Shown piece by piece: positions 24,067-33,297 of a DNA stretch of 64,000 bases. The stretch is taken from contig LJIE01000001.1 in assembly GCA_001281695.1 (NCBI GenBank), forward strand, positions 3,991,521 to 4,055,520. The letters run 5' to 3'. Both the position numbers and the translations under genes were made by a program. Within the stretch, counting starts at the first letter, position 1, and each line of letters starts with the position of its first letter. Source of the stretch: a bacterium 336/3 (GTDB lineage: Bacteria > Bacteroidota > Bacteroidia > Cytophagales > Thermonemataceae). Below the pieces are notes generated by a model. It ran no database searches. It saw only the letters and a list, made by a program, of their open reading frames with translations, and was not told the DNA's origin.

Positions 24067-25518
24067 TTATTTTTTTTGTGTACCGTGAATTTCAACACGA
24101 CGGTTAGCAGCTTGTTGCTCTTTAGTTTTGTTAGCAGCTTTTACGTCTGTGCTTCCATCAGCAGGTTTCTCAGAACCATAACCAATAGCAGTCATACGAT
24201 CAGCAGCTACTTTCTTACCTACCAAGTATTTCTTGATAGCATCAGCTCTTTGCTGAGAAAGTTTTTTGTTAGCAGCAGCATTACCTACGTTATCAGTGTG
24301 TCCGTCAATTTCAATTTTAGTTTCAGGGAACTCAGCCATCAATTTCGCTAACTCGTCTAATTGAGTAAGTGAAGTTTTCAAGATAGTTGCTTTACCTGTA
24401 GCAAAACTGATTTTCTTAGCAATTTCGCCTAATTTATCTTCAGAAATCACTTTCTTAGGACAACCTTGCTCTTCAGGAACACCTGGAACATCTGGACACT
24501 TGTCATCTTTGTCAGCGATATTGTCACCATCTTTATCAGGACAACCGTTCAATTCTTTTTTACCAGCAGCATCAGGACACGCATCATCTTTGTCAGCGAT
24601 ACCATCACCATCTTTATCAGGACAACCTTGTAATTCAGCTTTACCAGCAGCATCAGGACAAGCATCATCTTTGTCAGCGATACCATCACCATCTTTGTCA
24701 GGACAACCTTGTAGAGCAGCTAAACCAGCAACTTCAGGACAAGCATCATCTTTGTCAATTACTTTGTCACCGTCTTTATCAGGACAACCTTTGAACTCAG
24801 CAGTACCAGCATCATTAGGACAAGCATCCTCAGAGTCAATGATATTATCATTATCAGCATCAGGACAACCGTTTAATTCTTTTTTACCAGCTACATCTGG
24901 ACATTTGTCTTTTCTATCAGGTACACCATCATTATCAGTATCTTTAGCTTTGCCTAATTTGAATTTCAAGCCAGCATTATGATTCCAATAAACACCAGGA
25001 CCGTTACCACCAAAAGTAGTTTTTTCAGAACCTAAAGGCATTGCATTGTAAGTACTTTGTAAGCTGATAGATACACTTGAGTTTAACCAGAAGTTTAGAC
25101 CTAAACCACCACCTACTGAACCAAAGCTGTTTTCACCTAATCTGTGAAGACCACCACCAGCAATTAAATATGGGTCAAACCAGAAACCTTCTTTGTTTCC
25201 AAGAGGGTGCCCTTCTACGTTCAATGTAGCGAAGTGAGATAAATCACCATTTAAAACAGTAGTGCCTGATAATTTTTCAATACGGCTTAAAGTGTAGTTA
25301 GCAGATAGGTTTACAAAAGGATGTACTCTGTAACCTGCCGTAACACCAATACCTTCATTCCAATTACTTGGCTTAAAAGGTTTTTTCTCTTTAGCATAAG
25401 GAAGAATGAAGTCCATTGCAGAGTAATGGAATCCTACAGTCCACTTATCTTGAGCGTTTGCATTGCTGCCTATAAGACAAGCAACCAAAAAAAGATAGAG
25501 TAATTTGATTCTCTTCAT
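24067..25518 (-). CDS. OmpA-family outer-membrane protein with thrombospondin type-3 repeats
   Basis: 483 residues: a signal peptide (MKRIKLLYLFLVACLIGSNANA), an N-terminal beta-barrel of about 175 residues, then calcium-binding TSP3 repeats from about 196 to 350 (units of the form DKDGDGIADKDDACPD), and a C-terminal OmpA peptidoglycan-binding domain (IEIDGHTDNVGN, LSQQRADAIKKYL, NRRVEIHG). Some TSP3 units repeat almost exactly at DNA level every 81 bp, so copy-number variation is possible. The protein links the outer membrane to the cell wall and is probably abundant. It is monocistronic with a strong terminator. Confidence 0.95.
   Translation of the reverse strand: MKRIKLLYLFLVACLIGSNANAQDKWTVGFHYSAMDFILPYAKEKKPFKPSNWNEGIGVTAGYRVHPFVNLSANYTLSRIEKLSGTTVLNGDLSHFATLNVEGHPLGNKEGFWFDPYLIAGGGLHRLGENSFGSVGGGLGLNFWLNSSVSISLQSTYNAMPLGSEKTTFGGNGPGVYWNHNAGLKFKLGKAKDTDNDGVPDRKDKCPDVAGKKELNGCPDADNDNIIDSEDACPNDAGTAEFKGCPDKDGDKVIDKDDACPEVAGLAALQGCPDKDGDGIADKDDACPDAAGKAELQGCPDKDGDGIADKDDACPDAAGKKELNGCPDKDGDNIADKDDKCPDVPGVPEEQGCPKKVISEDKLGEIAKKISFATGKATILKTSLTQLDELAKLMAEFPETKIEIDGHTDNVGNAAANKKLSQQRADAIKKYLVGKKVAADRMTAIGYGSEKPADGSTDVKAANKTKEQQAANRRVEIHGTQKK
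24480..24960 (-). repeat. Tandem DNA repeat encoding TSP3 units
   Basis: Approximate bounds. About six units, the most similar ones 81 bp long (27 residues), encode the DKDGDG..DKDDACPD motif. Adjacent central copies differ at few positions, while outer copies diverge more. Recombination could change copy number in frame. Confidence 0.7.
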
Positions 25519-25730
25519 AAAGATTAATTTAGTTAAATTAAAATGCTGAATGGTTTAATTTTAATGCTTTGGTGCAAAGTTGCATAAAAGAAAAAAAAAT
25601 AAAAATAAATTATACTTTTTTTTTTCTTGTGTTTTCTAACGTAAATCATTTGAAAAAGTTTATATATTGATTATTTTTGTAAAAAAAATCTCTATTTGAA
25701 GAGTAAAGCCATTTATTATTAAATATCTGT

Positions 25731-26561
25731 ATGAAAAAAAAGATAGTTCAGGTTGGAAATATTACCTGCGGAACTGATAATTTGTTTTTAATTTCTGGAC
25801 CTTGTGTGATAGAAGATGAGAGCATCATGTTCAAAACTGCCGAAACTTTAAAGAAGGTTTCTGAAAAACTAAACATTCCCGTAATATTCAAGTCATCTTA
25901 CCAAAAAGATAACAGAAGCTCTTTGAAATATTATACTGGTCCTGGACTCGAAAAAGGTTTAGAACTTTTAGCAAAGATAAAGAAAGAATTTGGATTTCCC
26001 TTACTTTCTGATGTACATTATCCTGAACAAGTTCCTGCTGCTGCCGAAATTTTGGATGTTCTTCAAATTCCTGCCTACTTGTGTATGCAAACTGATTTGA
26101 TTGTTTCTATTGCCAAAACGGGCAAGGTTATCAATATTAAGCATGGACAATTTTTAGCTCCTGAAAACATGGATAAACCTACCCAAAAAGCCGTAGAAAG
26201 TGGAAATGACCAAATTATTCTAACAGAGAGAGGTTATACTTTTGGTTACAACGACTTAATTGTCGATCCAAGAAGTTTCTACCATCTCAATAAAATTGGT
26301 TATCCTGTAGTGTTTGATATTACCCATTCTATTCGTAAGTATGGTATTCCAAGTGCAGACCCTAATGGTGGAGCCAGAGAGTTTTTGCCTACTATTTCAA
26401 AAGCTGGTGTAGCTGCTGGTGTAGATGGTATATTCATAGAAACGCATCCTGAACCTGCTAAAGCACTATGTGACGCAGCAAGTCAGTTATCTGTTTATGA
26501 TTTGGAAGAGTTTTTAAAGCCTTTGATTGAAATACACAACATAGAAGTGAAGTATAGATAA
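25731..26561 (+). CDS. kdsA: 3-deoxy-8-phosphooctulonate (KDO-8-P) synthase
   Basis: 276 residues, usual KdsA length. Motifs: LISGPCVIEDE near the N-terminus, FKSSYQKDNRSS, LLSDVHYPEQ, IKHGQFLAPENM, and FDITHSIRKYG, with GVDGIFIETHPEPAKALCDA near the C-terminus. The QKDNRSS form, with Asn and no activating Cys near the end, suggests a metal-independent type, but this is inference. It joins phosphoenolpyruvate and arabinose-5-phosphate for LPS inner core. It stands alone; the small lipoprotein follows 66 nt later. Confidence 0.95.
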   Translation: MKKKIVQVGNITCGTDNLFLISGPCVIEDESIMFKTAETLKKVSEKLNIPVIFKSSYQKDNRSSLKYYTGPGLEKGLELLAKIKKEFGFPLLSDVHYPEQVPAAAEILDVLQIPAYLCMQTDLIVSIAKTGKVINIKHGQFLAPENMDKPTQKAVESGNDQIILTERGYTFGYNDLIVDPRSFYHLNKIGYPVVFDITHSIRKYGIPSADPNGGAREFLPTISKAGVAAGVDGIFIETHPEPAKALCDAASQLSVYDLEEFLKPLIEIHNIEVKYR

Positions 26562-26627
26562 AAAACATTTCTATTGGCTTGATTTTTGAATAATTATTTC
26601 TAACTTGGCATTTTAAAATAATACCTT

Positions 26628-26762
26628 ATGAAAAAGTTGAAATCAGTAATGGCGATTTTAGCCATTGTAGCTTTGGTTGCTACTTCTGCTTGTACCAGAA
26701 GATATACTTGCCCTACATATCTGAAAGATGATAGTAAGCAAAAACAAGATACTCGTTGTTAA
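26628..26762 (+). CDS. Very small lipoprotein (44 residues)
   Basis: Reads MKKLKSVMAILAIVALVATS then ACTRRYTCP. Lys-rich n-region, hydrophobic core and the lipobox TSAC make Cys22 the lipidation site, leaving a 23-residue mature peptide with two more cysteines (Cys28, Cys44). It has a start typical of Bacteroidota and is followed directly by a strong terminator. Function unknown. The very short mature part, rich in charged residues, resembles small entericidin-like or surface lipoproteins. It is easy to miss because of length. Confidence 0.75.
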   Translation: MKKLKSVMAILAIVALVATSACTRRYTCPTYLKDDSKQKQDTRC

Positions 26763-26764
26763 AT

Positions 26765-26798
26765 AAAAGAGAGAAGTACACTTCTCTCTTTTATTTTA
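26765..26798. terminator. Bidirectional terminator after the small lipoprotein
   Basis: 13-bp stem AAAAGAGAGAAGT (26765-26777) and its complement (26780-26792). It serves the small lipoprotein and the convergent GDYXXLXY gene, whose stop lies in the T-rich 3' flank. Confidence 0.8.
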
Positions 26799-27362
26799 TT
26801 GTATAGGAACTTCTATAGCTTCTTGAGGCTCTATATTTTTTTCTTGAACTTTTACTTTTTCCAAATCTATAAGTTTTAAGTCTTTGTCATAAAGACCGAC
26901 TATCAGGCTATTTCCTTGTTTATCAACTCTTAGCCCTCCATAATGGGCATTATTTAAAGCATAACCTTTGCCTTCTTGAAATAAAAAAGACTCTGCTCCA
27001 ATATTAAAACCAAATTCTTTTTTGAAATATTTAAGAGCATATTCATTATTTTTCAAACCTTTCAGGGTTTGCTGAAAACGCTTTCCTTGCCCAATTTTTT
27101 TATCATCTACTGAAACAATTAAGTAGCCTCTTTTAGGTAAACTTTCATGTTTATTTAGAGAATCCCATTCAGCACTTGTTATTCTATAATTGAGCATCAT
27201 ATAATATCCCTGCATTAAGGATTGGGGATCTACAGGTGCTAATTCTAAAAATATCAAATCCCCATTTTTGAGTGTTTCTTCTTTATGAAAAATCTGATAA
27301 TTAAAAGCACCCAATACCAATAAAAATGCTCCTATAAAAACATATTTCCAATATTTTATCAT
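26796..27362 (-). CDS. GDYXXLXY-family membrane-anchored protein
   Basis: 188 residues: one N-terminal TM (about 5-23) and a soluble domain containing NGDLIFLELAPVDPQSLMQG then YYMMLNYRI, the signature from which the family is named. It is the last gene of a conserved cassette with DUF4401 and DUF2157 membrane proteins and overlaps the DUF4401 gene by 4 nt (ATGA), so the two are translationally coupled. Biochemical role is unknown. Confidence 0.88.
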   Translation of the reverse strand: MIKYWKYVFIGAFLLVLGAFNYQIFHKEETLKNGDLIFLELAPVDPQSLMQGYYMMLNYRITSAEWDSLNKHESLPKRGYLIVSVDDKKIGQGKRFQQTLKGLKNNEYALKYFKKEFGFNIGAESFLFQEGKGYALNNAHYGGLRVDKQGNSLIVGLYDKDLKLIDLEKVKVQEKNIEPQEAIEVPIQ

Positions 27363-28420
27363 TTCAATTGTTTTTTAAGAATAAAGAAACTCGCAATAAA
27401 AAATGCTCCAGAAACCATTAGATAAATAGATTTGAGTAGTAATGTCGTATTGAGATTATAATAGAAAGCTATCATAAAATAAGTAATAGAAACTATTCCA
27501 ATCATTGAAATATAGGAATGTCCTACTCGAAAACCCAAAACTAATATAACTACACTTGCTACAATACCTGGAGCTGAAATAGTTGGCAATAAAAGTAATA
27601 ATATAACCACACAAACAAGCCAAAACCACTTTTGTAAATCTAATTGTTGAAGTGTATCCCATGTAACATATAAAAGCAATACCAAGAATATAATAGAGGA
27701 AATCCACCAATGTGTAAAATATTGCTGGGAAAACTCTCTATTGACTGTAATGGACAAAATAAGTATCATGGCTGTGAGTAAACCAAAACCTACAGGGTTA
27801 AAATAATCGGACAAGAAATTATATCGAGATAAAATTTTCGGTTCTTTCAACCACATTCCTATAAATAAGGCACTTACAAAAGCCATCAATATATGAACCA
27901 AATCGAATTGTTTAGATTGCCAAATCATACCTAAAATACTCAAACATACTGTTAGGGAGGCAAAGTATCGAAGAATTATGTTTTTAGATACAACCAATAC
28001 GACTGATGCCATGATAAGAGTTATTGAAAAAAAGGGATAAAAAGACGAAAATTTTAGTTCAAAAACAGCCACAATTCCCCAAGGAGTTATGAGTTGCCCC
28101 ATAATACCCAAAACCAAAGTAATAGGCTCAAACATAACATTTTCAACATGCCTATTTCTTGAAAACAACAAAGAAGCAACCAAACATGCAACCCCAATAA
28201 ATAATACAGTTTCTTCACTCTTAAAAAATTCTAAAATAAATAGGACACCCAAGAACATAATTGCTCCTATAAAAGCTCCTACAAAGGCAAGCAATTTAAT
28301 TGCTAAAGTGTATTTATTTCTATTTTCGGGAAATAATGATGTTTCAAATGCTTCAGAATCGTAAGGGAGCATTTCTGGACGTTCACTTTTCCATTTTGCG
28401 AGTAATTCACTTAAATACAT
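27359..28420 (-). CDS. DUF4401 polytopic membrane protein
   Basis: 353 residues from the ATG at 28420 (MYLSELLAKWKSERPEM); a GTG 17 codons upstream would overlap the preceding gene by 38 nt and is less likely. About ten TM helices fill the sequence after residue 45. Family members occur with DUF2157 and GDYXXLXY partners, exactly as here. Function unknown, probably an integral inner-membrane complex. It overlaps the next gene by 4 nt. Confidence 0.85.
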   Translation of the reverse strand: MYLSELLAKWKSERPEMLPYDSEAFETSLFPENRNKYTLAIKLLAFVGAFIGAIMFLGVLFILEFFKSEETVLFIGVACLVASLLFSRNRHVENVMFEPITLVLGIMGQLITPWGIVAVFELKFSSFYPFFSITLIMASVVLVVSKNIILRYFASLTVCLSILGMIWQSKQFDLVHILMAFVSALFIGMWLKEPKILSRYNFLSDYFNPVGFGLLTAMILILSITVNREFSQQYFTHWWISSIIFLVLLLYVTWDTLQQLDLQKWFWLVCVVILLLLLPTISAPGIVASVVILVLGFRVGHSYISMIGIVSITYFMIAFYYNLNTTLLLKSIYLMVSGAFFIASFFILKKQLK

Positions 28421-28433
28421 ACGTTTCTTGCTT

Positions 28434-29441
28434 TTAGTTTTCAGAGATGTTTGCCTGTTTTTTCCATTCACTGTGTATTTTTACAAGTGTTTTTACCATA
28501 TAAATAGTTACAGCGATACACAATGTACCTGTCAGGAAGAAGCCACCCAAATCATCATCTACAAATCTTAAAATAAATGTACAAATGATTACTAAAATAC
28601 TAATCACTGAAAATGATACAAATATCAAATCTTTAAAGTTTTTGAGGTACAAATAGATGGTAGTTGGATATAAAACAGCTCCTATTAAATAACTTATAGC
28701 ATAATACCCCTGATTTTCATGGTGAGAGCCACGTGTCATTCCTATAACTATAAGCATTGTAATATGGAACAAAGCTAATGCCATCAAAAGTCTAGGAAAC
28801 CAGCGAAGAGAAAATGACCATTTTAGTTTTCTAACTCCTATTTCCCAAATAATTACGGGTAGTAAATTTAAAACAAAAAGCAAAAGCATCACTCTATCAT
28901 CTTCTTTATACCCTAAAATTTGCTCTTTCCACAATATAGTGGTTGTATTTAGCAATATCATCCAAATAAGCCAAAGAGTTGGATATTTACTAATTATAGC
29001 AAAAGGAATTGCTGCAAGTGTCCAAACTAAAAATAAATCATAAGCATCAGCACCTGTCTGATAGATTTGCCCAAATACGGCAAAGGAAATGCCTATCATG
29101 ATGACAACTGCAACCAAGAGTAGTTGTGTGATGTAATCTATATTTTTACGAAAAATAACAGTCACAAATAAGCCCAATAAAATGCCCTGCACTAAACCCA
29201 GTTTAGCAAACTTATGAAGGTCTGTCCAGTTGTAAGCCAAAAAGAAGCAAATTCCTGATAGAAAAAAGGCAATACCTATCCCTAATACAAATCTTTCTAT
29301 CCACAATGCCCATTTTTCTTTGGTATGATAAACTTGAGATTCTGTGAAAGCTTCTTTTAAAAGTTTCTCATCAACATCATTTTTTGAGGAAAGCAGATGC
29401 AGAATTTCTCTATCTACTAACTGTTCTTTTCGTAATGGCAT
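28434..29441 (-). CDS. DUF2157 polytopic membrane protein
   Basis: 335 residues. A soluble N-terminal helical stretch of about 45 residues precedes about nine or ten TM helices, with the usual DUF2157 sequence ALWIERFVLGIGIAFFLSG and VFGQIYQTGADAYDLFLVW. First gene of the DUF2157-DUF4401-GDYXXLXY cassette; the gap to the preferred DUF4401 start is 13 nt. No enzymatic motif is visible. Confidence 0.87.
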   Translation of the reverse strand: MPLRKEQLVDREILHLLSSKNDVDEKLLKEAFTESQVYHTKEKWALWIERFVLGIGIAFFLSGICFFLAYNWTDLHKFAKLGLVQGILLGLFVTVIFRKNIDYITQLLLVAVVIMIGISFAVFGQIYQTGADAYDLFLVWTLAAIPFAIISKYPTLWLIWMILLNTTTILWKEQILGYKEDDRVMLLLFVLNLLPVIIWEIGVRKLKWSFSLRWFPRLLMALALFHITMLIVIGMTRGSHHENQGYYAISYLIGAVLYPTTIYLYLKNFKDLIFVSFSVISILVIICTFILRFVDDDLGGFFLTGTLCIAVTIYMVKTLVKIHSEWKKQANISEN

Positions 29442-29506
29442 ATTTTTTCGCTTAGAAACGAAACTTACATATTTCTAAGTGATTTTACAAACTCATAGCC
29501 TATTTA

Positions 29507-30643
29507 TTATTTACAGTTTACCTCTATTTTTCGATAGTAATAGAAAGGTTCTTGGGGTAATATTTCTGGATATAATATTTTAACTAAATCAGAAAGTACC
29601 CATTCGGGATGAATAACGCCACTTTCCCAATAATCGTTGCCACCACTAGTACTCAAACGATTTTGTCTATCATAAATTTGTTTTTGCTTTACCGAATTGA
29701 ACTGTTGATATTCACAAAAAAATGTGTTTCCAATTTGGGCAGGAGGTTCGGCATTGAGCCAAATATCTGCATTTGCAAATTTATCAAAAACTGCCTCTTT
29801 TGTCATTTGAAGGCTTCCTGTTCCTTTGGTGTCAGAAAAAACATATTTAGCACCTGCATCTCTCAAGAAAACAGTTCCAAAACTTTCGCCTGCTGGCACA
29901 TACCATGTATCTTTATAGGGAACGCCTGCTGCAATACTTTTTTTATTTTGAACCTTATTTGCTTTTTCTCTGATAGTAAGATATTTACTTGATACTTCTT
30001 TGAAAAAATTATCGGCTTGTGCCTCTTTTTGCAATAAAAATCCCATGACTTTTATCCATTCTGCTTTTCCTAAAGGATGTTGCTCGAGCCACTCCGAATT
30101 GATAAAAACAGGTATTCCTGCATCTATAATTTTCTGATAATTCGGCATTCTTGAGGATTCCATACCCGAAATCATCACTAAATCGGGCTTGAGAGCCAAT
30201 ATTTTTTCTACTTCCACAGTTTGGTCTGCAAGTTTTACGACATTGTTCTCCAATACTTTTTGTTGTATTTTTTTTGAAAATATATAATCTAAACTATTTG
30301 CTCCAACGAGTACATCCAAACTCTCCAAAGCCTCTAAAAGAGCTAAATGAGTTGTAGATGTTGTTATTATTTTTTGGATAGGTGTTTTGATGAAAGGTAG
30401 TTTCTGCAAAGTATTTGGAACTTGCGATTTGTCTTTGCTTAAAATGTATCGAATAGTATCTTTTTTATCTGTATAAGGTTGTAGGATATAAAGAACTTGA
30501 TATTGTTTGAAGTCTTCTATCAAAAAACCTTTGGCATATTCGGGTTTTTGATTTTTTGTATTAATAGTTGTCTTTTCATTTGGTGTTTGTTTGCAGTTAC
30601 TCCAGAAAAGCACAAAACACAATAGGAACACTCTTATAAACAT
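29507..30643 (-). CDS. ABC transporter substrate-binding lipoprotein (siderophore/cobalamin type)
   Basis: 378 residues with a lipoprotein signal (MFIRVFLLCFVLFWSNC). A type III periplasmic binding fold is indicated by TSTTHLALLEALESLDVLVG, ALKPDLVMISGMESSRMP, AGIPVFINSEWLEQHPLGKA and the long helix that joins the two lobes. These features mark BtuF/FhuD-like iron-siderophore or vitamin B12 binding. No permease or ATPase is adjacent. A hairpin (30646-30674) abuts its start codon. Confidence 0.85.
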   Translation of the reverse strand: MFIRVFLLCFVLFWSNCKQTPNEKTTINTKNQKPEYAKGFLIEDFKQYQVLYILQPYTDKKDTIRYILSKDKSQVPNTLQKLPFIKTPIQKIITTSTTHLALLEALESLDVLVGANSLDYIFSKKIQQKVLENNVVKLADQTVEVEKILALKPDLVMISGMESSRMPNYQKIIDAGIPVFINSEWLEQHPLGKAEWIKVMGFLLQKEAQADNFFKEVSSKYLTIREKANKVQNKKSIAAGVPYKDTWYVPAGESFGTVFLRDAGAKYVFSDTKGTGSLQMTKEAVFDKFANADIWLNAEPPAQIGNTFFCEYQQFNSVKQKQIYDRQNRLSTSGGNDYWESGVIHPEWVLSDLVKILYPEILPQEPFYYYRKIEVNCK

Positions 30644-30645
30644 AA

Positions 30646-30674
30646 ATAACTTGCTGATTAGGTCAGCAAGTTAT
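30646..30674 (-). promoter_or_regulatory. Hairpin abutting the start codon of the binding-protein gene
   Basis: 11-bp stem ATAACTTGCTG (30646-30656) and its complement at 30664-30674 with a 7-nt loop. Only 2 nt separate it from the ATG (30643 on the minus strand). It lies between the upstream 85-residue gene and this one. It may end the upstream transcript, but there is no proper U-run; it may instead hide the ribosome landing site. Confidence 0.55.
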
Positions 30675-30700
30675 ACAAAGCTTTCTATTTTATGGCTTAT

Positions 30701-30958
30701 TTAGTCAGTATTTTTAAGGTTCTCTAAAAAAGAACGACGTTTATCAGCTATTGCCTGATTCACTTTAGGAGGTTGCTTTTTACCTTCTACATCTGAGAAG
30801 AAATCAAAAAGTTTTAAAACCTTTTCTTGCTCATAACGAGTATTTTTCATCATAACACAAGCCAAACGATAAGACATCATTAAAATTTCTTGTTTAGCTG
30901 TATCACTTGGCGAATTGTGTAAGCCTGCTATGTGTTTTCTTCTGGCGATCATAAGCAT
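30701..30958 (-). CDS. Small hypothetical protein
   Basis: 85 residues, family not recognised. Basic N-terminus (ARRKHIAGLH), a helix with several Met (ILMMSYRLACVMMKNTRYEQE), then a charged tail. No signal peptide or TM. A possible alternative start is the ATG two codons in. Same strand as the binding-protein gene, 57 nt upstream of it. Confidence 0.55.
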   Translation of the reverse strand: MLMIARRKHIAGLHNSPSDTAKQEILMMSYRLACVMMKNTRYEQEKVLKLFDFFSDVEGKKQPPKVNQAIADKRRSFLENLKNTD

Positions 30959-31072
30959 TTCATTAATTTTGGTATTGCAAAGGTATAAGGAAAAAATATA
31001 ACTTTTAGTGTAATTGCATTACACAAATAACTCATGTAAGTTTTCGCTCAACATTTCTTTGTACAACAAACA

Positions 31073-31105
31073 AAAACTCTATCTATTAAAAACAGATAGA
31101 GTTTT
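31073..31105 (-). terminator. Terminator after the J-domain gene
   Basis: 12-bp stem AAAACTCTATCT / AGATAGAGTTTT (31073-31084, 31094-31105) with a 9-nt loop and T-rich flank on the minus strand. Lies about 37 nt past the J-domain stop. Confidence 0.8.
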
Positions 31106-31141
31106 ACAAATTTTATAATTATATTTTTGTGCTAAGAAATA

Positions 31142-31600
31142 TTACTTTTTTGAATATTTTTTTTCGAAATATTGATAGGCTTCATTGAGTTTCTGTGAAA
31201 GCTTTTCAGCAGTTTGCCTTTTGGTTTCGTTATTATGGAAGTTATCAGGGTGATATTTCTTCATCAGAGTCTTGTAAGATTTCTTCACCTCGTCAAAGGA
31301 GCTACCATTGGGTAGTTCTAACCATTTATAATATTTATCTTCGTCAGTGTTTTTAGATGTATTGGTGTTGTTATAAGAAGATTTATAATTATTCTGATAA
31401 GATTGCTGATAGCTACTTTGTTTCTGATACTGACGATATTTTTCGTATTTCTCATGAAACTCATCGAAGCCAGTTTTCTGATTTTTTTGTTTTTTTTCTT
31501 CGTGGGTATCATTTTTTGTATAACCTCTTTCGTCCAAAGCAGAATCTACAGCTTCATTGATATAAGCCTTGATTAAATCCCAAAGTCTTTCTGTAAACAT
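31142..31600 (-). CDS. J-domain (DnaJ-like) protein
   Basis: 152 residues. The C-terminal 60 residues form a J-domain with YKWLELPNGSSFDEVKKSY and MKKYHPDNFHN, giving the HPD tripeptide needed to stimulate Hsp70 ATPase. The N-terminal 85 residues are a hydrophilic linker rich in Gln, Asn, Tyr and Ser (QSSYQQSYQNNYKSSYNN). There is no zinc-finger or client-binding domain, so it is a type III J protein. Downstream of the M1 aminopeptidase gene by 33 nt on the same strand. Confidence 0.9.
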   Translation of the reverse strand: MFTERLWDLIKAYINEAVDSALDERGYTKNDTHEEKKQKNQKTGFDEFHEKYEKYRQYQKQSSYQQSYQNNYKSSYNNTNTSKNTDEDKYYKWLELPNGSSFDEVKKSYKTLMKKYHPDNFHNNETKRQTAEKLSQKLNEAYQYFEKKYSKK

Positions 31601-31633
31601 AAATATCTAATATGATGATTAATAACTTTTTTC

Positions 31634-33286
31634 TTATTTTTTAACATTCACATAAAACAAATCTGTTCTTACCTTGATAGGCTCAGAAAGTAATTTGTCA
31701 TTTCCCCCTCTTGCATCAAAAACTAGTGTTTCCCACTGATTAGAAGCCTCTAAACGCATCTTGGTTGTGCCAAACTCTACTACCATAGGCATAGCAAATT
31801 TATCAACAACATTATCAAAACGATATTTAAATTTCCCATCTTCAATTTTATACTCAAACACAGGAATTTTGGTAGTTTTTAGATATTGCTCAAATACAGA
31901 TGTTAAATCTCTACCTGCTTTATCATTAAAGTATTTGATTACATCATCTGTCTGTGTAACTTTTCCTTTAAAATCTTGGGCAAATGATTTCATGGTGTTT
32001 AACCATTTTTCATCATTATCCACAATATTACGGATGGTATGAAGCATCAAAGCTCCTTTAAAATACATATCCCCACTACCTTCTGTGTTGGTATTTCGAG
32101 TAGCAACAATAGGTTTATCATTACTGACTATTTTTTTCCAACCATTTGAGTATGTATAGGCCTTTTCTTTTCCATACAAACATTCTACATATAAAGCCTC
32201 GCCATAAGTACAAAATGCTTCGTGTATCCACATATCTGCTTTATCATCTGCTGACACACTATTTCCCCAATATTCGTGTCCTGTTTCATGGATAATAATA
32301 AAATCGAAAAGTAAACCTATACCTGTACCTGTCAAATCAGTACCAGAGTAGCCTTGCTTGTATTTATTTCCATAAGCTACAGCTCCCTGATGCTCCATAC
32401 CCAAATAAGGTGTTTCGACAAGGGCATAACCATCATTCCAAAAAGGGTATTTTCCAAAAAGTTTCTCGTAACAAGCAAGCATGGGCTTTACCTGTTCAAA
32501 TTGTTTTCTTGCAAGTTGTTCATTGGCTTCAAGCACATAATAATCCAAATCCAGTTTACTGCCATCTGTTGTAGATGTATAAGTGTCTGAAAAATGCTTA
32601 TACGCTGCAATATTGAGTGTTACATTATAATTATTGATGGGATAACTGGTTGCCCAAGTATAACGAGTAAAATTGTCGTTGAGTTTTTCTGTATTTTTTA
32701 AATTGCCATTAGAAACAGCCATCAGAGGGTTTGGTACTTCTAAAGCCACCGAAACACTATCTGGTTTATCTGACCAGTGGTCTTTGTTAGGATACCACAT
32801 ACTTGCTCCTGCTCCTTGGCAGGCTACACCCACCCAAGGTCTGCCTTGAGCATCTTTTTTCCAAACAACGCCACCATCCCAAGGAGCATTTTTAGCTACA
32901 ACTGGGTTTCCTTCATAGAAAACTGTTATTTCACTTGATGTGCCTTTTTTTTGTGTTTTTTTGAAACTTACAAAAACAGCTCTTTCTTCTCTTTTAAACT
33001 TCAACGAAGTTTTCCCTTGTTTGATGGCTGTAATTTTCAAATTGGGGTGTAAATCTATTTGAAATATTTTAGAATCCTGATTTACTTGATATCTGATGGT
33101 GTTTGAACCTTTGATAAATTGCTTATCAGGCTCTACTCTAAGCTTTAAAGCATAATGTTTGGCATCATAACAGATACGCTCAGGTGTGAGTTCTCCCAAA
33201 AGCTTATCTTCTTTGGAAACGGTTTGAGCTTGACATTGATATGCCCAAAAAGTACATAAGAATAGTGATAACAATAATTTTTTCAA
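31634..33286 (-). CDS. M1-family zinc metallopeptidase (aminopeptidase N type)
   Basis: 550 residues with a signal peptide (MKKLLLSLFLCTFWAYQCQA). The start codon is TTG; no better start is seen. GMEHQGAVAYG (296-306) is the substrate N-terminus recognition motif; the zinc site is HETGH at 333-337 with Glu356 in IHEAFCTYGE. It lacks the long C-terminal helical domain of PepN, a form common in Bacteroidota periplasmic M1 enzymes. It should remove N-terminal residues from peptides and complements the DPP IV gene upstream. Confidence 0.92.
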   Translation of the reverse strand: MKKLLLSLFLCTFWAYQCQAQTVSKEDKLLGELTPERICYDAKHYALKLRVEPDKQFIKGSNTIRYQVNQDSKIFQIDLHPNLKITAIKQGKTSLKFKREERAVFVSFKKTQKKGTSSEITVFYEGNPVVAKNAPWDGGVVWKKDAQGRPWVGVACQGAGASMWYPNKDHWSDKPDSVSVALEVPNPLMAVSNGNLKNTEKLNDNFTRYTWATSYPINNYNVTLNIAAYKHFSDTYTSTTDGSKLDLDYYVLEANEQLARKQFEQVKPMLACYEKLFGKYPFWNDGYALVETPYLGMEHQGAVAYGNKYKQGYSGTDLTGTGIGLLFDFIIIHETGHEYWGNSVSADDKADMWIHEAFCTYGEALYVECLYGKEKAYTYSNGWKKIVSNDKPIVATRNTNTEGSGDMYFKGALMLHTIRNIVDNDEKWLNTMKSFAQDFKGKVTQTDDVIKYFNDKAGRDLTSVFEQYLKTTKIPVFEYKIEDGKFKYRFDNVVDKFAMPMVVEFGTTKMRLEASNQWETLVFDARGGNDKLLSEPIKVRTDLFYVNVKK

Positions 33287-33297
33287 AATTGTAAGTT

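Noticed and set aside
24500-24982. A Ser/Pro-rich repeated frame opposite the OmpA gene
   Set aside because: It is the antisense of the TSP3 repeat region; the repeats come from the coding strand.
28421-28471. Extended GTG start of the DUF4401 gene
   Set aside because: It would overlap the upstream gene by 38 nt, and the family alignment starts at the ATG at 28420.
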